64,000 nucleotides of DNA from Apoderus coryli (taxonomy: Eukaryota > Arthropoda > Insecta > Coleoptera > Attelabidae). The position numbers and the translations under genes were made by a program. The notes beneath the pieces were generated by a model. That model saw only the letters and a program-made list of their open reading frames with translations, made no database searches and was not told where the DNA came from. The stretch is taken from assembly GCA_911728435.2 (NCBI GenBank), contig OU452198.1:16030001-16094000 (forward strand), given 5' to 3'. Positions 32,242-42,789 of the stretch are shown here, piece by piece (within the stretch, counting starts at the first letter, position 1; every line of letters begins with the position of its first letter).

Positions 32242-34092
32242 ACTGTTGCCCTCGAGGCACGAATAGCTCTCCATATTTAAGTGTAAAAGTAATACTTTTA
32301 TGACCTTTTTGTCATTTATCTAAATTTAATAAATTTTTGTTTTGTTTTAGACATCAGCTATTTTTTTTTAAGTATCGGGTTTTGTGCCTTTTTCTTCTCT
32401 TTGGAGACACTATTTATACGCAGATATTTTATATTTCAGATCTAGGCCAAGTTCTTGTACGCAAAATAATTGATTTTTTTTAGTTTTATTATAAAATTTA
32501 TTATTTTCTACTATTTACGAACGCCTATGTAAACAAAATTGTTATGCTGCATGTTGTAGGTTATCCGTTAAGTGGTTTTTGAGTTATCACGGATACAAAT
32601 TTTTTCTGACCCTTTTATACAATTTTCACGGACGCCTATGGAACATTAATTTTTGTTGTGTATTTTTAACACCAATTCAACTAGTTCAATATAAAATTTT
32701 TTACATTTTAATTTTACCCCTTTTTTTACTATTTACGAACGTCTATGTAAATAAAAATTTTATGCTGCATTGTTTAGGTTATCTTATATCAAAGCTATAT
32801 ATAATTAGCCAATTTTTCTGGTATATTTGGGAAACATTTTTTTTTCGTTTTTGACCCTTTTTTTAAGACTATTTTCGAACGCCTGTGTGAACTAATTCTT
32901 TTATGTAACATTTCTTAGGTTATATTCTATCACAACTATAAAAAATTATTCAATATTTCGGATAAGTTTAAGAACTATGATTTTTTAAATTTTTGAACCT
33001 TCTTTTAAAGCCCTTGCCTACGCTCAATGTTAATCACCACCTATAAATATCGTGTAGTATTTTCGTACCAAATGTGCTTAAAATTCGTTAAGTTGTTTTT
33101 GAGTTATCACGGATACAAATTATTCTGACCCTCTTATAGAATTTTCACGGACGCCTATGGTATATTAATTTTTGTCGTGTATTTTTAACACCAATTCAAC
33201 TAGTTCAATATAAAATTTTTTACATTTTAATTTTTTTTTATTTTACCCTTTTTCTACTATTTACGAACGCCTATATAAATAAAAATTTTATGCTGCATTT
33301 TTTAGGTTATCTTATATCAAAGCTATATATAATTAGCCAATTTTTTTGGTATATTTGGGAAACATTTTTTTTTTTCGTTTTTGACCCTTTTTTTAGACTA
33401 TTTTCGAACGCCTGTGTGAACCAATTTTTTTATGTAACATTTTTTAGGTTATATTCTATCACAACTATGAAAAATTATTCCATATTTCGAATAAGTTTAG
33501 GAAATATATATTTTTTATGTTTTGACCCCTTTTCCACTATTTACGAACGCCTATGAAAGTAAGTTATTTATGACACATTTTATAGGTTATATTCTATTAA
33601 AGCTATAAATAATTAGTTAATATTTCTGCTATGTTTAAGAAGTACGTTTTTTTAAAATATTTTTTACCCCATTTTACACTATTTTCGAACGCCAATGTGG
33701 TCTAATATTTTATGTTCAATATTTTAGGTTACACTCAATTAAATGCGTAAAAAATTATGCAGTATTTCGGATAAGTTTAAGAACTATGAATTTTTTTAAT
33801 TTTTGAACCCTCTTTTAAACCCATTGCCTACGCTCAATGTTTCCCAAAATCTAATCAGCTCCTTGCCATGTCCCATAGTATTTTTGTACCAAATTTGGTT
33901 AAAATCTGTTGAGTAGTTTTTGCGTTTTCGTGCATACAGACAGACAGACAGACAGACATTTTTTTAAAACTACTTATTTATGTATAAAATGACCAAAAAC
34001 AAGTATTTCCGGTGAAATTAAAAAAAAAAAATTTTTCATGAAACTAATAGTCTCCATATATACATATATTACATATATGATATGGAGAGCTA
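32242..34092 (+). mobile_element. Noncoding repeat R, copy 2
   Basis: It starts ACTGTTGCCCTCGAGGCACG, then TAGCTCTCCATAT (32264), and ends ATATGGAGAGCTA (34080-34092), a perfect 13-bp inverted pair. CTATTTACGAACGCC or CTATTTTCGAACGCC recurs about every 140 bp (for example near 33254, 33398, 33537 and 33682). A CAGA microsatellite is at 33943-33958. The copy separates two blocks of the 110-bp minisatellite. Confidence 0.8.
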
Positions 34093-34840
34093 ATAAATAA
34101 AAAACGACTTTATTCAATAAATAGTACAAAAGGCGAAGCCTCGCTGCAATAGCTATTTATGCTTAACCTAAGGTACAATGAACAAACAACGAATCACTCT
34201 TATGGCTATCCATGATAGCGTTACAAATTTGACATACAATAATAATACAGCACTTATTGGAGGACAAAGAAATGCACACACACACAAACACGGCAAAGTA
34301 TCAATTTACTATAATATACATCCAGCAATGACAATCAATTTCCCAAATGTTTGTTCAGATAAAACTGCTTTATATGTTTTTTAAAAAGGTTGGAGCTCAA
34401 TGCCAAGAATTCGCTATTTAGGGAGTTATACAAATGTACCGCATTATAGGAAAAACTGCGCTCGAACAGCGTAGTACGATGCCGCGGGATGTTGAGGCGC
34501 AAATATTGTACAGCACAAATTTCTCTGTCCATCAATGAGTATCTGTGTCTTAGTTTCTTGCGCAAATAAGCCGGTTCATTGGTTTTTACAATATTATGAA
34601 CAAAAGTCAAGAGGTGGATTTCCCACATATACCGCATAGGCAACCAAGCAAGCTCCTTCAACTTATGTGAGAGTCTGTCAAATTTGCGCAAACCATAAAT
34701 CAATCGACAGCAAGCATTTTGGACTCCCTGTATTCGAGCAATAGTTCTCTAATCCAGACACGGGTCATAAATATAGTCTCCATATCCAAACAACGACAGA
34801 ACAAGAGATTCACAGAGTGTCTTTCTTAAATATATCAATT
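34093..34840 (-). mobile_element. 5'-truncated LINE
   Basis: It abuts repeat R on the left and the minisatellite on the right. The 3' UTR ends ...CTTCGCCTTTTGTACTATTT then TTTATTTATTAG on the minus strand. A similar UTR motif occurs at 40.65 kb. Confidence 0.7.
34335..34840 (-). pseudogene. LINE reverse-transcriptase C-terminal region
   Basis: After one stop near 34757 the frame reads RTIARIQGVQNACCRLIYGL, then LKELAWLPMRYMWEIHLLTF, and FERSFSYNAVHLYNSLNSEF. These are the 'thumb-connection' blocks following the polymerase core in CR1/jockey-like elements. Upstream of the stop the frame continues (LVLSLFGYGDYIYDPCLD) to the 5' break. The catalytic motifs are absent from this copy. Confidence 0.8.
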
Positions 34841-35430
34841 CATAACACTAAAAATGGCGTGCAAATCAAAACTTCCCACCACAGGTTAACATAGTTAGCT
34901 GTGCTTCTGCTGTCTAGTAATGAAAACCTTATCCTGCCACAGCTTAACATAGTAAGCTGTGCTACTGCTGTCTACTAATGAAACGGCCATTTTTTATGTC
35001 AAATTATGCCACTACGAATGCCGCGCAATTCAAAACCTCAGCCTGCCACAGCTTGACATAGTAAGCTGTGCTACTGCTGTCTACTAACGAACGGTTCTTT
35101 TTTCTTGATGTCAAATCATGACACTACAAATGGCATGCACTTCAAAACTTCGCGCCACAGCTTAACATAGTAAGCTGCGCTTGTGCTGTCTCCTTGCGAA
35201 CGGCCATTTTTTCTTGATCTCAAATCATGACACTACAATTGGCGTGCCATTCAAAGTCTCATCCTGCCACAGCTTGACATAGTAAGATGCGCTTCTGCTG
35301 TCTACTAATGAAACGGCCATTTTTTTATGTCAAATTCTGCCACTACGAATGCCGCGCAATTCAAAACCTCAGCCTGCCACAGCTTGACAGAGTGAGCTGG
35401 GCTAATTCTGCTTCTGCCCATTTTTTCGTG
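34841..35430 (+). repeat. 110-bp minisatellite, block 2
   Basis: About five units with the same hairpin CAGCTTA-acatag-TAAGCTG and the GCCACTACGAATGCCGCGCA segment. Units are 100-112 bp long and diverged. Together with block 1 this looks like one array split by repeat R and a LINE. Confidence 0.8.
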
Positions 35431-35436
35431 ATATAA

Positions 35437-36032
35437 GAATAATAATAATAAAGAGTTTATTTGCAGTCATATATAAAGAAAAATTTACAATGCATAACGT
35501 GCAAACATAATAAAAGCGCAATCACAATTACAATATAACAACCGGAATCATAACTACAAGAAGCCAAAAAATAACTGCAAAAGGGGTTAGAAGGCAGTAA
35601 AACTGATTTTGATATTCTAACCCGTACAGAATAATTAACAATTTATACTGCAACAGTTCCCGATAACTTACAATTAACTAAATCAATTTGAACTGCAATG
35701 AATGCAAAGAAAGAAAAACAACAACAAGAAAATAAAATTAAATTCGAAATCATAACCACTACACAATATGAAAATTAAACCAAATTTAATAGTTTTCTTC
35801 TAAGAAGTACACGAAATGTTATTTTATAAGTCTTAAAATTGTGAGGAATTCCATTGTAGATGCTATACACGTTATAGGAAAAGGATCGCTCGAATAACAA
35901 GGTGCGATGAGCAGGAGGAGATAATAAACCCTTAAACCTCAGACCTAAATCTAATCTTGTCGAACAAATATGGTGGATGTCTGTTAAAAATGAAAGATTT
36001 GCTAAAAATTGCGCATTTGATTTTCCAGGTTT
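35437..36032 (-). pseudogene. 5'-truncated LINE, RT C-terminus
   Basis: The minus strand from 36032 reads NAQFLANLSFLTDIHHIC, LDLGLRFKGLLSPPAHRTLL, FERSFSYNVYSIYNGIPHNF. It is the homologous tail to those at 34.4 and 13.6 kb, from a different family. The 3' UTR ends in AATAATAATAATAAAG-type tail at 35437-35453. A UTR relative is at 40.32-40.49 kb. Confidence 0.75.
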
Positions 36033-36132
36033 GTATTGTTGAACTTCACTTTATCTAGGAATCTCCTTGCATTGAACGAACGCTTAACCAACGATGTAGA
36101 ATCCATTTTGCCAAAAAATGACAAAACTTTAT

Positions 36133-36245
36133 GTTCTGTAAGTTAAAGCATGATTGCGCCCTCATAGCTTTAAGTTAACGTACTGACAGTTGATGATGTT
36201 TTGTTTCAAGAGTCCTGCAAATCCAGTTTAAGTTCCTATCATAGT
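36133..36245. repeat. Repeat shared with 40.49-40.61 kb
   Basis: TTCTGTAAGTTAAAGCATGA through AGTTCCTATCAT is about 95% identical to 40493-40608. In both places it follows sequence of the same LINE 3' UTR family. Confidence 0.75.
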
Positions 36246-36356
36246 TCTGACACCATCACCTTATTTACAGCATCAAAAATATCCGTAATGTTGGCATCTT
36301 CTCTGCTCCACTGAAGTCGTCTTGAATAGTTCGTTAGTTGCCCTTTGAGAATTATA

Positions 36357-36483
36357 CAGTGGTCCCAGTATAACCGGAAGTCGTACAAATGTGACAAAAT
36401 TATAGACTGATAGATTGGGTTGACCTGAGTAATCACTGAAATTTTCAAAACTTTTAAGGTACCATCAACCACCAATCACCCTG
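36357..36483. mobile_element. Short MITE related to 8.36-8.63 kb
   Basis: It lies between TA dinucleotides, from CAGTGGTCCCAGTATAACCG to ACCACCAATCACCCTG. On the minus strand it follows the first half of the 8.36-kb MITE (TGATGG, AGGTCAA, ACTTCCGGTTATA). Confidence 0.65.
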
Positions 36484-37162
36484 TAGATACGTTGGTTCCA
36501 TTCCAGAAATTTTCCTACTCTAATTATGAAGTTATTCTTCCATCACATATTATAAGTTACTCTGCCGTAAAAAGTGGGGTATTGTAAGACTCTGAAATTA
36601 AGAAAATACCCAATTCTCATAATATTTATTATGCATGTTCAGGCCGCCTTTTAAATTGCTCACACGGTTAATAATATCGGATATCGGCGGCAATACGGTT
36701 CTCGGTTAGTTTGTCGAGTTAGTTTATTTCGTGTACACTAGCAGTGGTCGAATAACGCATATATACTCGTAGTACCTATCTGTATTGAATACAAAACGAA
36801 TACGTAAATGAAATGTTTTATTAAATAAACAAATTGTAATTGCGAACAGGTGCGAAGGTAGTTATGAAAACATAAAGATTCCGGACGGTAGAAAAGCTAT
36901 AAAATTGTTAATATTAATTGTGACTAACTAAAGGAAATATATTTACAACAGTTACTTAACTATTTAATTTTCAATAAGTTGAAGTGATTTGTGAGTGATG
37001 TGTGTGTAGACGGAAAAAATTTGAAGTAGTGTAAATTAAAGTTTATAAAAATATTTTATTATTATGCAGAAAAATATAATTTGATGTTGGATTCATTTTA
37101 TCATTAATTGAAGAGTATCAGTAAATATACCTATAAATAATTATTTGTATTTGTATTTTAAT
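36484..37162. other. Unassigned DNA
   Basis: No gene or repeat recognised. Confidence 0.4.
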
Positions 37163-37532
37163 TCTATTTTATTTTTGGGATTTTTTTAGGTTCGATTTGA
37201 AAATGTTTTTTTTTTTAAACCGTATATTTCACCCATCGTCACTTTATTTAAAAATAAATATATACTAATTACTACAACGTTTCGGCGTTTTTACGTTGCC
37301 TTCTTCAGATACATTTATCATTAGGTTGTTTTAAAATTTTTCCTTCTTAAAATAGTACATACAAAACAAAACAGATACAAATTTTCATCATTTTAAAATT
37401 CTTGGTGTTTTATGTACATTGTATATGTTATTTTTAAATAAAGTGACGATGGGTGAAATGCACCGTTTTTTAAAAAAAAAACAACATTTTCCAATCGAAC
37501 CTAAAAAAATCCCAAAAATAAAATAAAAGTTA
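37163..37532. mobile_element. Foldback repeat with ~95-bp arms
   Basis: Left arm 37163-37258 (ATTTTTGGGATTTTTTTAGG, TTCGAT, CACCCATCGTCACTTTATTT) and right arm 37436-37532 are inverted copies. The loop contains a hammerhead-like core on the minus strand. Confidence 0.8.
37280..37312 (-). ncRNA. Hammerhead-like core inside foldback repeat
   Basis: The minus strand gives CTGAAGA, one A, GGC-loop-GCC, GAAACGTTGTA. Helix II is 3 bp, helix III could be AC/GU with A at the cleavage position. Helix I is poor (about 3 bp). It is probably non-functional or a look-alike. Confidence 0.35.
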
Positions 37533-38880
37533 AAAGGTTCGAGAAAACTATTAATATTATTTTTTTAAATAATAATAATTATTTGAGTAGGTAACCATTA
37601 TCGAAAACCATTAACCATTATTAACACTTATGTTCATAATTAGTGTTATGGTGTGCCTAGAAAATATTATTTTGCTCCCTCAATAATTAAGAAGAAGATA
37701 GCTGGATAGCTCTTATAAAAGTAGTGCTCTAGTAAATCGTCAAATTTTATTTATGATGAATCGGTGTTGTTTTTTTTTTCTAATTTAAAAACGTTTCTAC
37801 TGTGTATGGTTATACTTAATTATTGTGTTTTATTTTCTCTTATCATTATTTAAGAAACCTAGAAGTGAGGGTGTTAGGAGACAATCCATCCAGGTATGTT
37901 TTTGTACCGGGTGTACAGATAAGAAAGGACGCCGGCTCTATCTCGAAAACTAATAATGTTACGATTTTAGGATTTTTTTTTTGTTTTGGTAAAAGCGGAC
38001 AAGAAAAATCGCTGGAAAATAGTTTTCGTTTCCTAAAAGGTCCACCAGAGGGCGTAAATCTAACTCTAAATTGAAAAACACTGTTTACTTAAAAATATAC
38101 TTATATTACGTAAGTGTTAAACGTAATGACGATGATTTAAGTACAATTCTAAAACTTTTTCATATAAACCTTTTTTCGCTATCTTCTTAAATAAATAGGA
38201 GAGGAGCCGGAGAATGTTGGTTTATAAAAAGTTGTCTAACTTTCTTATAGATAGTCCGATTTTAATAAAATTATGCTCAGTATAAAGGTAATGTTTGGAA
38301 GTATCAAAAAAAGTATTGCTGCTTTTATTTATTTTTTATATGTGGCCGCTAGATGGAGATATATAACAATGTTTCCGATTGTGTTATTTTTTTAGAAAAA
38401 TCAAATGGAATGGTACTATTAGTAGATAGATACAAAGAGCCTATAAAAATAAAGAAACCAGTGAAAACAGGAAGTCTCTATCTTTTTCCTATCCATCTCA
38501 ATTACTGAATATATTTTTGCCTCAATTTTTATAGAATGAATAGTATGGGCTGTGATGAAGAAATACTCATGTTATTATGGCAACGAAGTTAATGTCCAAT
38601 GTCAAATATATATAATATGTTTGTCACATTAGTCTGTGGATTTCTTAACTGCCTATTATTATCAACGAAGAAGCATTTGATTTGTTGGCGGTTATTTAGA
38701 GTGCCTCAAAAATGCTTTCACGCTTTGCAAGGATCTACTCGCTTAGATATCCGCAAAGACGATCATATAAGAAAAATGTCATTATAAGATTGGCAAGTCG
38801 TTTACGAACGAGTAGAAGTATTCGGCGACCATTCCAAAGAAGGAGTTGTTCAGGTGGCTCGGAAATAAATGTTAATATTT
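37533..38880. other. Unassigned DNA
   Basis: About 1.35 kb. An 83-codon frame at 37823-38074 and a 62-codon frame at 38599-38787 have no recognised family. Nothing repeated inside the window. Confidence 0.4.
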
Positions 38881-39605
38881 TAATAATAATAATAATAGCC
38901 TTTATTTGCCCAACAGTACAAAACCCTTTACAGGACAAATAATTTAATAATTTTAAACCTAAATCATAATTCACCAATGCACAAAATAAATAAAACTAAA
39001 ATGAGTACCTATATCTAATTACCGAAGTGTTGGATGGCAACTTCCAGAACCTCTCTCATCTCAGAATTGAAAATGTCACAGTCTGCACAAATCAAGTTAT
39101 AATTACCACACATAATATTGACAGGAGAACGCAGCAACACATTGGTTCTAGCTCTCGCAATGTGAAAAGTTGAACTGTATCTAGTTTCAAATCTCGGTAC
39201 ATTAATATTTACATTCATTAACATTTCAGAACAGTCAACCTTTCCATGTAGAAGCTTATACAAATACTCAATTGAATTCAAAATTCTTCTCTTTTCCAAG
39301 CTCCGCATATCAAATCTAGTCAACAATATATTATAGTCAACTCCCCTTTCAGGATATATTCCATCTTCCCTATACACCAGATGTTTAAGAAATTTACGCT
39401 GCATTTTTTCAATTGCAACTTTATGAACATTATATATAGGGTACCAGACTAACGAACCGTATTCAAGCTTAGGCCGAATGTATGTAGAAAAAAGAATTTG
39501 TAAAGCAAGTATATTATTGAAGCCTTTTGTATTTCTCATAATGAATTTGAGATATGTCCAAGTTAACCCACATGCCAGCATTAGAGATATGGCAAGCACT
39601 CAGAG
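38881..39605 (-). pseudogene. 5'-truncated LINE, RT C-terminus
   Basis: The open frame 39599-39015 contains KFIMRNTKGFNN, FSTYIRPKLEYGSLVWYPIY, EKMQRKFLKHLVYREDG and a long tail with ARARTNVLLRSPVNIM. It closely parallels the end of the intact 52.1-54.6-kb protein (YVRSKLEYASIVWSPMYHVH, ENIQRKFLKYLSFKLDG). The copy begins just after the polymerase core. The 3' UTR ends CTGTTGGGCAAATAAAGGCT followed by (ATT)n at 38881-38896. Confidence 0.85.
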
Positions 39606-39796
39606 GTTCACACGGAATAGTTCACAAAATTTCAAAAATCACAAAATAAATACATCCTCAGACTAATTTGACAAATACATTAATTATATTTGACATTGAC
39701 ATTAACTTGCCATAATCACATTTTTTAAGTTTCACTGTATTTTCAGTTAGAATGGGATCATAAAATTTTTATACAGGGTGTATGTGTATTGTACCC

Positions 39797-39925
39797 ATTT
39801 AAAATTTCATCAGTTAGGTAGTTGGAACCTATATTATTATTATTATTATTATTCTGTGGCGTCATTGGTAGGGCGTTCGCTTCGCATTGGAAAGGTTAGG
39901 GGTTCAAATCCCAGCTGTGGCAATA
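39797..39925 (+). mobile_element. tRNA-like composite repeat, copy C (core only)
   Basis: It carries TTTCATCAGTTAGGTAGTTG, an (ATT) run, GGCGTCATTGGTAGGGCG, TCGCATTGGAAAGG and GGTTCAAATCCCAGCTGTGG, i.e. the tRNA-like middle without the ends. Confidence 0.65.
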
Positions 39926-40319
39926 CTTTTTTTTTTATTGGCTTAATTCAAAAATTAAAAAAAATTAATAAAAAATTAATAGAAAAAAAAAATAAAAAAA
40001 AATAATAAAAATTAATAAAAAAAAATTACGATTTTTTTTTATAACCCTCAATTACTTTTATCATAGATAAGACTACCACAAAACGACTGGGAAATCCCAA
40101 AGGGATTTCTTGTAATAATAATAATACATGGGTGCTACTGGCACTGTATCCTGCTCACTCCAAAAATTCTTAGACGAAATACCAGGTAAACACTTCATTT
40201 TAGAACTTCAAAAAACAGCAATTCTAGGAACATCTCATATAGTGCGCAAAATATTATCTTAAAACCGGATAGTTTCCCGTGTGGATAAGGAAAAAAACCA
40301 GTAGATAAAGCTGAGAACT

Positions 40320-40490
40320 TACAATAATAATAATGCAGTTTATTTGTAATCCCAAATTTAACATTAAAAATACAACAATGTAATAGTAGGTACATAAAAA
40401 TATAGTAAAACATAATAGCACCTAAAAATAGCTTAGCCAAGGATTACAAAATGGGTTAAAAGGCAGTTAACACTGATTAGAATTTTTTTT
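40320..40490 (-). repeat. LINE 3' UTR fragment
   Basis: AATAATAATAATGCAGTTTA through GGGTTAAAAGGCAGT parallels the 3' UTR of the LINE at 35.44-35.62 kb. Confidence 0.65.
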
Positions 40491-40492
40491 CT

Positions 40493-40608
40493 GTTCTGTA
40501 AGTTAAAGCATGATTGCCGCCTCATAGCTTTAAGTTGATGTACTGATAGTTGATGATGTTTTGTTTCAAGAGTCCTGCAAATCCAGTTTAAGTTCCTATC
40601 ATTGGTCT
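40493..40608. repeat. Repeat shared with 36.13 kb
   Basis: See 36133-36245; near-identical 115 bp. Confidence 0.75.
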
Positions 40609-40611
40609 GTT

Positions 40612-40737
40612 ATGTATTATGAATATATTAGGTTAAGTTAGGAGGCATACGCCTGATCTTCGCCTTTTGTAATAATTTTATTACAATAAAGTAATTTATT
40701 ATTATTATATATTATTATATATATATATATAACTACA
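40612..40737 (+). repeat. LINE 3'-end fragment with (ATT)n and (AT)n tail
   Basis: GATCTTCGCCTTTTGTAATA, then AATAAAGTAATTTATTATTA. The motif resembles the 3' UTR of the minus-strand LINE at 34.1 kb. Confidence 0.55.
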
Positions 40738-41318
40738 TTGCAACCTAATACCGGCGGGGTCTGATACAGATGGAACTCTGTCTGTTTGTGTGTCTACATG
40801 TATTCTTCCACGATAGCGTCAAAACGCTTCAACCAATTGAGCTAAATTTTGGTGTATGAGTTTGGGGCAGTCCTAGGATGAACTCATTAGTTGTTGGTTG
40901 AAATCGCTCTAGCCCTGTGATCGGGGTGGACACAACCGCCACATTTTCAAATAGCAGTAGGGGTCAAGTGATAGACCATTTTAAAGCATTTTTTATATGC
41001 TTTACAGCGATAGGCTACTTTTGATATTTGCCCCCATAATTCTAGAGAAAATTGCGTTTAAAATTTCAGGGTAGGTAGTTGGAACCTATTAATCTGAATG
41101 GAATAAAATAAAGTAATATTATTGATAGAGTGTGCGCTTTTCATGCGGAAGGTGCTGGGTTCGAATTCCAGCTCTGACAACTTTTTTTGTAATTCTAATT
41201 TTTGAATAAAGTAGTGAGTTGGTTAGGCTAGTTTATTAGAAATAATAAAAATAATAGAATTATAATAATAATTATTATTAAAACTCTGTTTTGGACCGAC
41301 ACAACCGATTTTTTTCAT
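40738..41318 (+). mobile_element. tRNA-like composite repeat, copy D
   Basis: It includes ACCAATTGAGCTAAATTTTG, ATCGGGGTGGACACAACCG, CAAATAGCAGTAGGGGTCAA and a tRNA-like core with GGTGCTGGGTTCGAATTCC. The 3' end is shortened but retains GACACAACCGATTTTTTT. Confidence 0.7.
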
Positions 41319-42204
41319 GTTTCTCAGGAAGTAATTTCTAAATAAAATTTCTCTGCGCTGTAAAACAGGGGAGTAACTTCTCCTCATTTTTTATATTTTT
41401 CCTTTACGAAAAGGTTAGTTGCATGGATCTTCCTATAAAACATCTAGAATACAGTCAGAATCGATTGAAAACGCTTAATTTCGTTTAAAGACCAATTTGC
41501 TAATTTGCTTTGAAACATCATTGAAATGGTAATGAAAACATGTATCAGCCATGAAAAGGCATTGTGTTATTTACTAAATACTTTCTCCAATAAGCTTCTG
41601 GAATCTCGGACTGTAAGAATAACTTTTATTGCTAAAAAAGTGTCACTGATTTAAGTTAATTTGCTCTTGAGCTTAACGGATCTAGGCCACATTTACTATT
41701 ACAAAAAATGTATTGGTACTTTTATTTATTTCTTCTCTTATTGCACTTAATTTTCTTCAAATATTTGTTTACATGCAACACCTACGCGATAGAAAGTAGC
41801 AAAGTACAGTTCAAATAAAACAATGAATAGGATTATTTGTTATCCAAATAAGTACACAATAGAAAAGTGTATTAAAAAAACTTCCTGTGTGAAATGCGAT
41901 TAATAAAAGTTTAGTTTTAAATACTATTGGAGTAAAAGGTATTCAGGATAAATTTTATTTTTTGATAATAAAATAGTTATTGATCGATTGATTTTTAGTA
42001 AAGCATTAAATTTTTGGTAATATGGGAACTTTGCAACGTATGGAATTTCATTACTCTGTTCGTTTAGTTGGACATATCTATTCGAAATTTCTTCCCATCC
42101 TCGGCCTCGTTGCGCAAATTACATATTTTATTCCCTCGAATAATTATTTAATAGGTAAAGTTTTCAGATAACCACATCATAATATACGAAAACACAAGGT
42201 TAAA
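41319..42204. other. Unassigned DNA
   Basis: About 890 bp; no gene or repeat recognised. Confidence 0.4.
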
Positions 42205-42345
42205 AATTGGTTGTGTCGCCCCAAAACTTTTCTGTCAAGATATAATATAATCTGAAATATATTATTATTATAATTGTATTATTTCTAATAAACAAACCTA
42301 ACAAAATAGATTTTTTTTTGTCAGCTGGGATTCGAACTATGAGGG
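42205..42345 (-). mobile_element. tRNA-like composite repeat, copy E (3' part)
   Basis: Inverted: AATTGGTTGTGTCGCCCCAA, AACTTTTCTGTC, ... GTCAGCTGGGATTCGAAC. It stops inside the B-box. Confidence 0.7.
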
Positions 42346-42789
42346 TAATTTTCAAAAGTACCCTATTGATTTCAAAGTTCTTAAGATTGTAATATATGAG
42401 AGAATTTATTCTCAGCTTCAGAATAGATTCTCTGAACATCAAAGTGGGTTCTTGAATTGTCGTTCATGTGTTTCTAATTTTGCTGTGTTTTCTGAGAACA
42501 TATGTTCAGCTAGCGATGATCTCCAGCAGGTGGACGTGATTTATACCGATTTTTGCAAAGCATTTGATCATATAGATCACGTCTAAATTACAGAATTTTA
42601 ATTTTCGTTTCTCTTATCGTTTGGTCAACTCCATCATATCTGTTCGAACGATTACAGTTTGTAGAGTATGAATGCTTCAAGTCTGTCGTTTTTCCTTCCA
42701 GGTCGGACGTTCCAGAGGACTCCAATCTCGGTCCTTTGTTGTTCAATATTTTTATTAATGAGTTAATTGATAGATCAGGGTCGATAATT

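Noticed and set aside
33290..33556. 88-codon frame
   Set aside because: It spans ~140-bp units of repeat R and is periodic for that reason.
28131..34092. A single 6-kb transposon with 1.5-kb TIRs
   Set aside because: Each arm has its own inverted 13-bp ends, and copy 2 lies inside a minisatellite array that does not flank copy 1, so two separate insertions are more likely.
31891..35430. CRISPR array
   Set aside because: Units are ~110 bp and tandem without unique spacers, in a eukaryotic TE-rich context.
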